From assembly GCF_030846195.1 (NCBI RefSeq), contig NZ_JAVCWH010000002.1, positions 1-64,000 of the forward strand: 64,000 nt of DNA, written 5' to 3'. The DNA is from Paracoccus yibinensis (GTDB taxonomy: Bacteria; Pseudomonadota; Alphaproteobacteria; Rhodobacterales; Rhodobacteraceae). The translations under genes and the position numbers were made by a program. The notes beneath the pieces were generated by a model. The model was not told where the DNA came from. It did no database searches and saw nothing but the letters and a program-made list of their open reading frames with translations. Shown one piece after another: positions 63,062 to 64,000 of the stretch (positions within the stretch are counted from its first letter, which is position 1; every line of letters starts with the position of its first letter).

Positions 63062-64000
63062 ATGAGCTGGTTCGAAGACTCCATCATGGCCCGCAAGGCC
63101 GTCGCCAAAGGAGAGGCACGGGCGGAAGCATCGCTGACCGAGGCCCAGCAAGGCAGGTATCACTATGTCTACAGCGCGGCGATCCCGCCGGTGCTGAGGA
63201 TCGATCCCGGCACGGTGCTGACCTGCGAAACCCACGACGCGTTCGAAGGTGCGATTACGTCGGAAGCGGACAAGCCGACCGAGAAGCTGAACTTTCCGTT
63301 TCTCAACCCCCAGAACGGACCAGTCTGGATCAACGGCGCGGAAAAGGGCGACACCATCGCCGTCCATATCGACAGCATCGTTCCGCGCGGACCCCAACCC
63401 CGGGGCACCACCGTGATCATGCCCGAATTCGGCGGCCTGGTGCCCACGGCGGACACGGCCCTGCTGACCGCCCCCCTGCCCGAACGCGTGCGCAAGCTGA
63501 ATGTCACCGCCGAAGAAGGCACCGTCTGGAACGACCGCATCACCCTGCCTTACGAACCCTTCATCGGCACCATCGGCACCGCCCCGCAGATCGAGGCCAT
63601 CTCCTCGCTGGTGCCCGATTATTACGGCGGCAACATGGACCTGCCGGACGTGGCGCCGGGCGCGGTCGTCTATCTGCCCGTCCAGACCGAGGGCGGGTTC
63701 CTGTTCCTGGGCGACTGCCATGCCGCGCAGGGCGACGGCGAATTGTGCGGCGTCGCGATCGAACACCCGACCGTCACCACCGTCCGCGTCGATCTGATCA
63801 AGGGCTGGACCATCAAGACCCCGCGGCTCGAGAACGAAAAGTTCTACATGACCATCGGCTCCTCGCGGCCGATGGAGGACGCCGCGCGCGGCGCCTATCG
63901 CGAGTTGATCCGCTGGATGGCCGCCGACTTCGGCTTTGACGAGATCGACGCCTATATGCTTCTGACGCAGTGCGGCCGCATCCGGCTGGGCAACATGGTG
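63062..64000 (+). CDS. fmdA: Formamidase/acetamidase (FmdA), cut by the window end
   Basis: The first 313 residues of an acetamidase/formamidase, which hydrolyses formamide or a short amide to ammonia and acid. Family marks: NPQNGPVWINGAEKGDTIAVHI (seen as NGPVWINGAEKGD), GGNMDLPDVAPGAVVYLPV and FLGDCHAAQGDGELCG, where D, H and E line the metal site. The frame is open to the last base; some 80-100 residues should follow. AAAGG lies 8 bases before ATG 63062. It is the catabolic end of the AmiC/AmiR-controlled operon. Confidence 0.92.
   Translation, partial: MSWFEDSIMARKAVAKGEARAEASLTEAQQGRYHYVYSAAIPPVLRIDPGTVLTCETHDAFEGAITSEADKPTEKLNFPFLNPQNGPVWINGAEKGDTIAVHIDSIVPRGPQPRGTTVIMPEFGGLVPTADTALLTAPLPERVRKLNVTAEEGTVWNDRITLPYEPFIGTIGTAPQIEAISSLVPDYYGGNMDLPDVAPGAVVYLPVQTEGGFLFLGDCHAAQGDGELCGVAIEHPTVTTVRVDLIKGWTIKTPRLENEKFYMTIGSSRPMEDAARGAYRELIRWMAADFGFDEIDAYMLLTQCGRIRLGNMV

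Noticed and set aside
1..64000. CRISPR arrays, rRNA, tRNA or plasmid replication genes
   Set aside because: No regular direct repeats, no conserved RNA gene sequences and no rep/par proteins were seen in the window.

Overview
The window is GC-rich DNA with tightly packed, overlapping genes. Gene content (Bug/TctC and SsuABC-type importers, a seven-iron ferredoxin, an AmiC/AmiR amide system, lipid A galacturonate-type genes) points to an alphaproteobacterium of the Rhodobacterales, most like Paracoccus. That is a judgement from protein resemblance; no rRNA, tRNA or replication gene is present to confirm it. Decayed phage and insertion sequence pieces sit between intact metabolic blocks, so it reads as an accessory region or large plasmid/chromid.

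Layout: (1) 1-2.1 kb, phage tail-type protein plus a remnant of a second tail-end gene. (2) 2.1-10.05 kb, a copper/silver resistance island: Cu P-type ATPase behind a CueR-type promoter, multicopper oxidase, DUF411 protein, DUF305/beta-propeller protein, two small Cys/His/Met-rich exported proteins and a membrane cytochrome c. (3) 10.2-11.3 kb, a DDE transposase. (4) 11.6-20.4 kb, a single minus-strand operon (SsuABC-like ABC importer, FAD oxidoreductase, CoA-transferase, enoyl-CoA hydratase, ferredoxin, DapA-like lyase, aldehyde dehydrogenase) divergent from a LysR gene with a perfect palindrome between them. (5) 21.4-25.9 kb, a graveyard: IS256 remnant, frameshifted phage integrase, phage tail cassette, peptidase cut by an IS110 remnant. 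(6) 25.9-44.6 kb, a sugar-acid catabolic regulon on the minus strand (IlvD-type dehydratase, RraA-like, ketoglutarate semialdehyde dehydrogenase, two DapA-like enzymes, Ldh2 and D-2-hydroxyacid dehydrogenases, HpcH aldolase, an ABC importer and a TctCBA importer) divergent from a GntR gene; the same AT-rich motif stands before three of its segments. (7) 44.9-49.6 kb, a broken flavoprotein reductase, a frame-damaged ApbE, an unusual metal P-type ATPase and a VIT-family transporter. (8) 49.6-56.0 kb, predicted lipid A galacturonic-acid decoration genes, then PepSY, cytochrome b561 and a two-component system. (9) 56.4-64 kb, amiC-amiR, a five-gene branched-chain-type ABC importer and formamidase, headed by a leader with a terminator and two hexaloop hairpins.

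How it works together: the metabolic blocks each pair an importer with enzymes and a local regulator. Block 4 should import a carboxylate and process it through CoA chemistry and aldehyde oxidation; block 6 should feed a sugar acid through 2-keto-3-deoxy intermediates to 2-oxoglutarate; block 9 should sense and import a short amide and release ammonia. The copper block oxidises and exports Cu(I). Most functions are family-level; substrates for blocks 4 and 6 are unknown.
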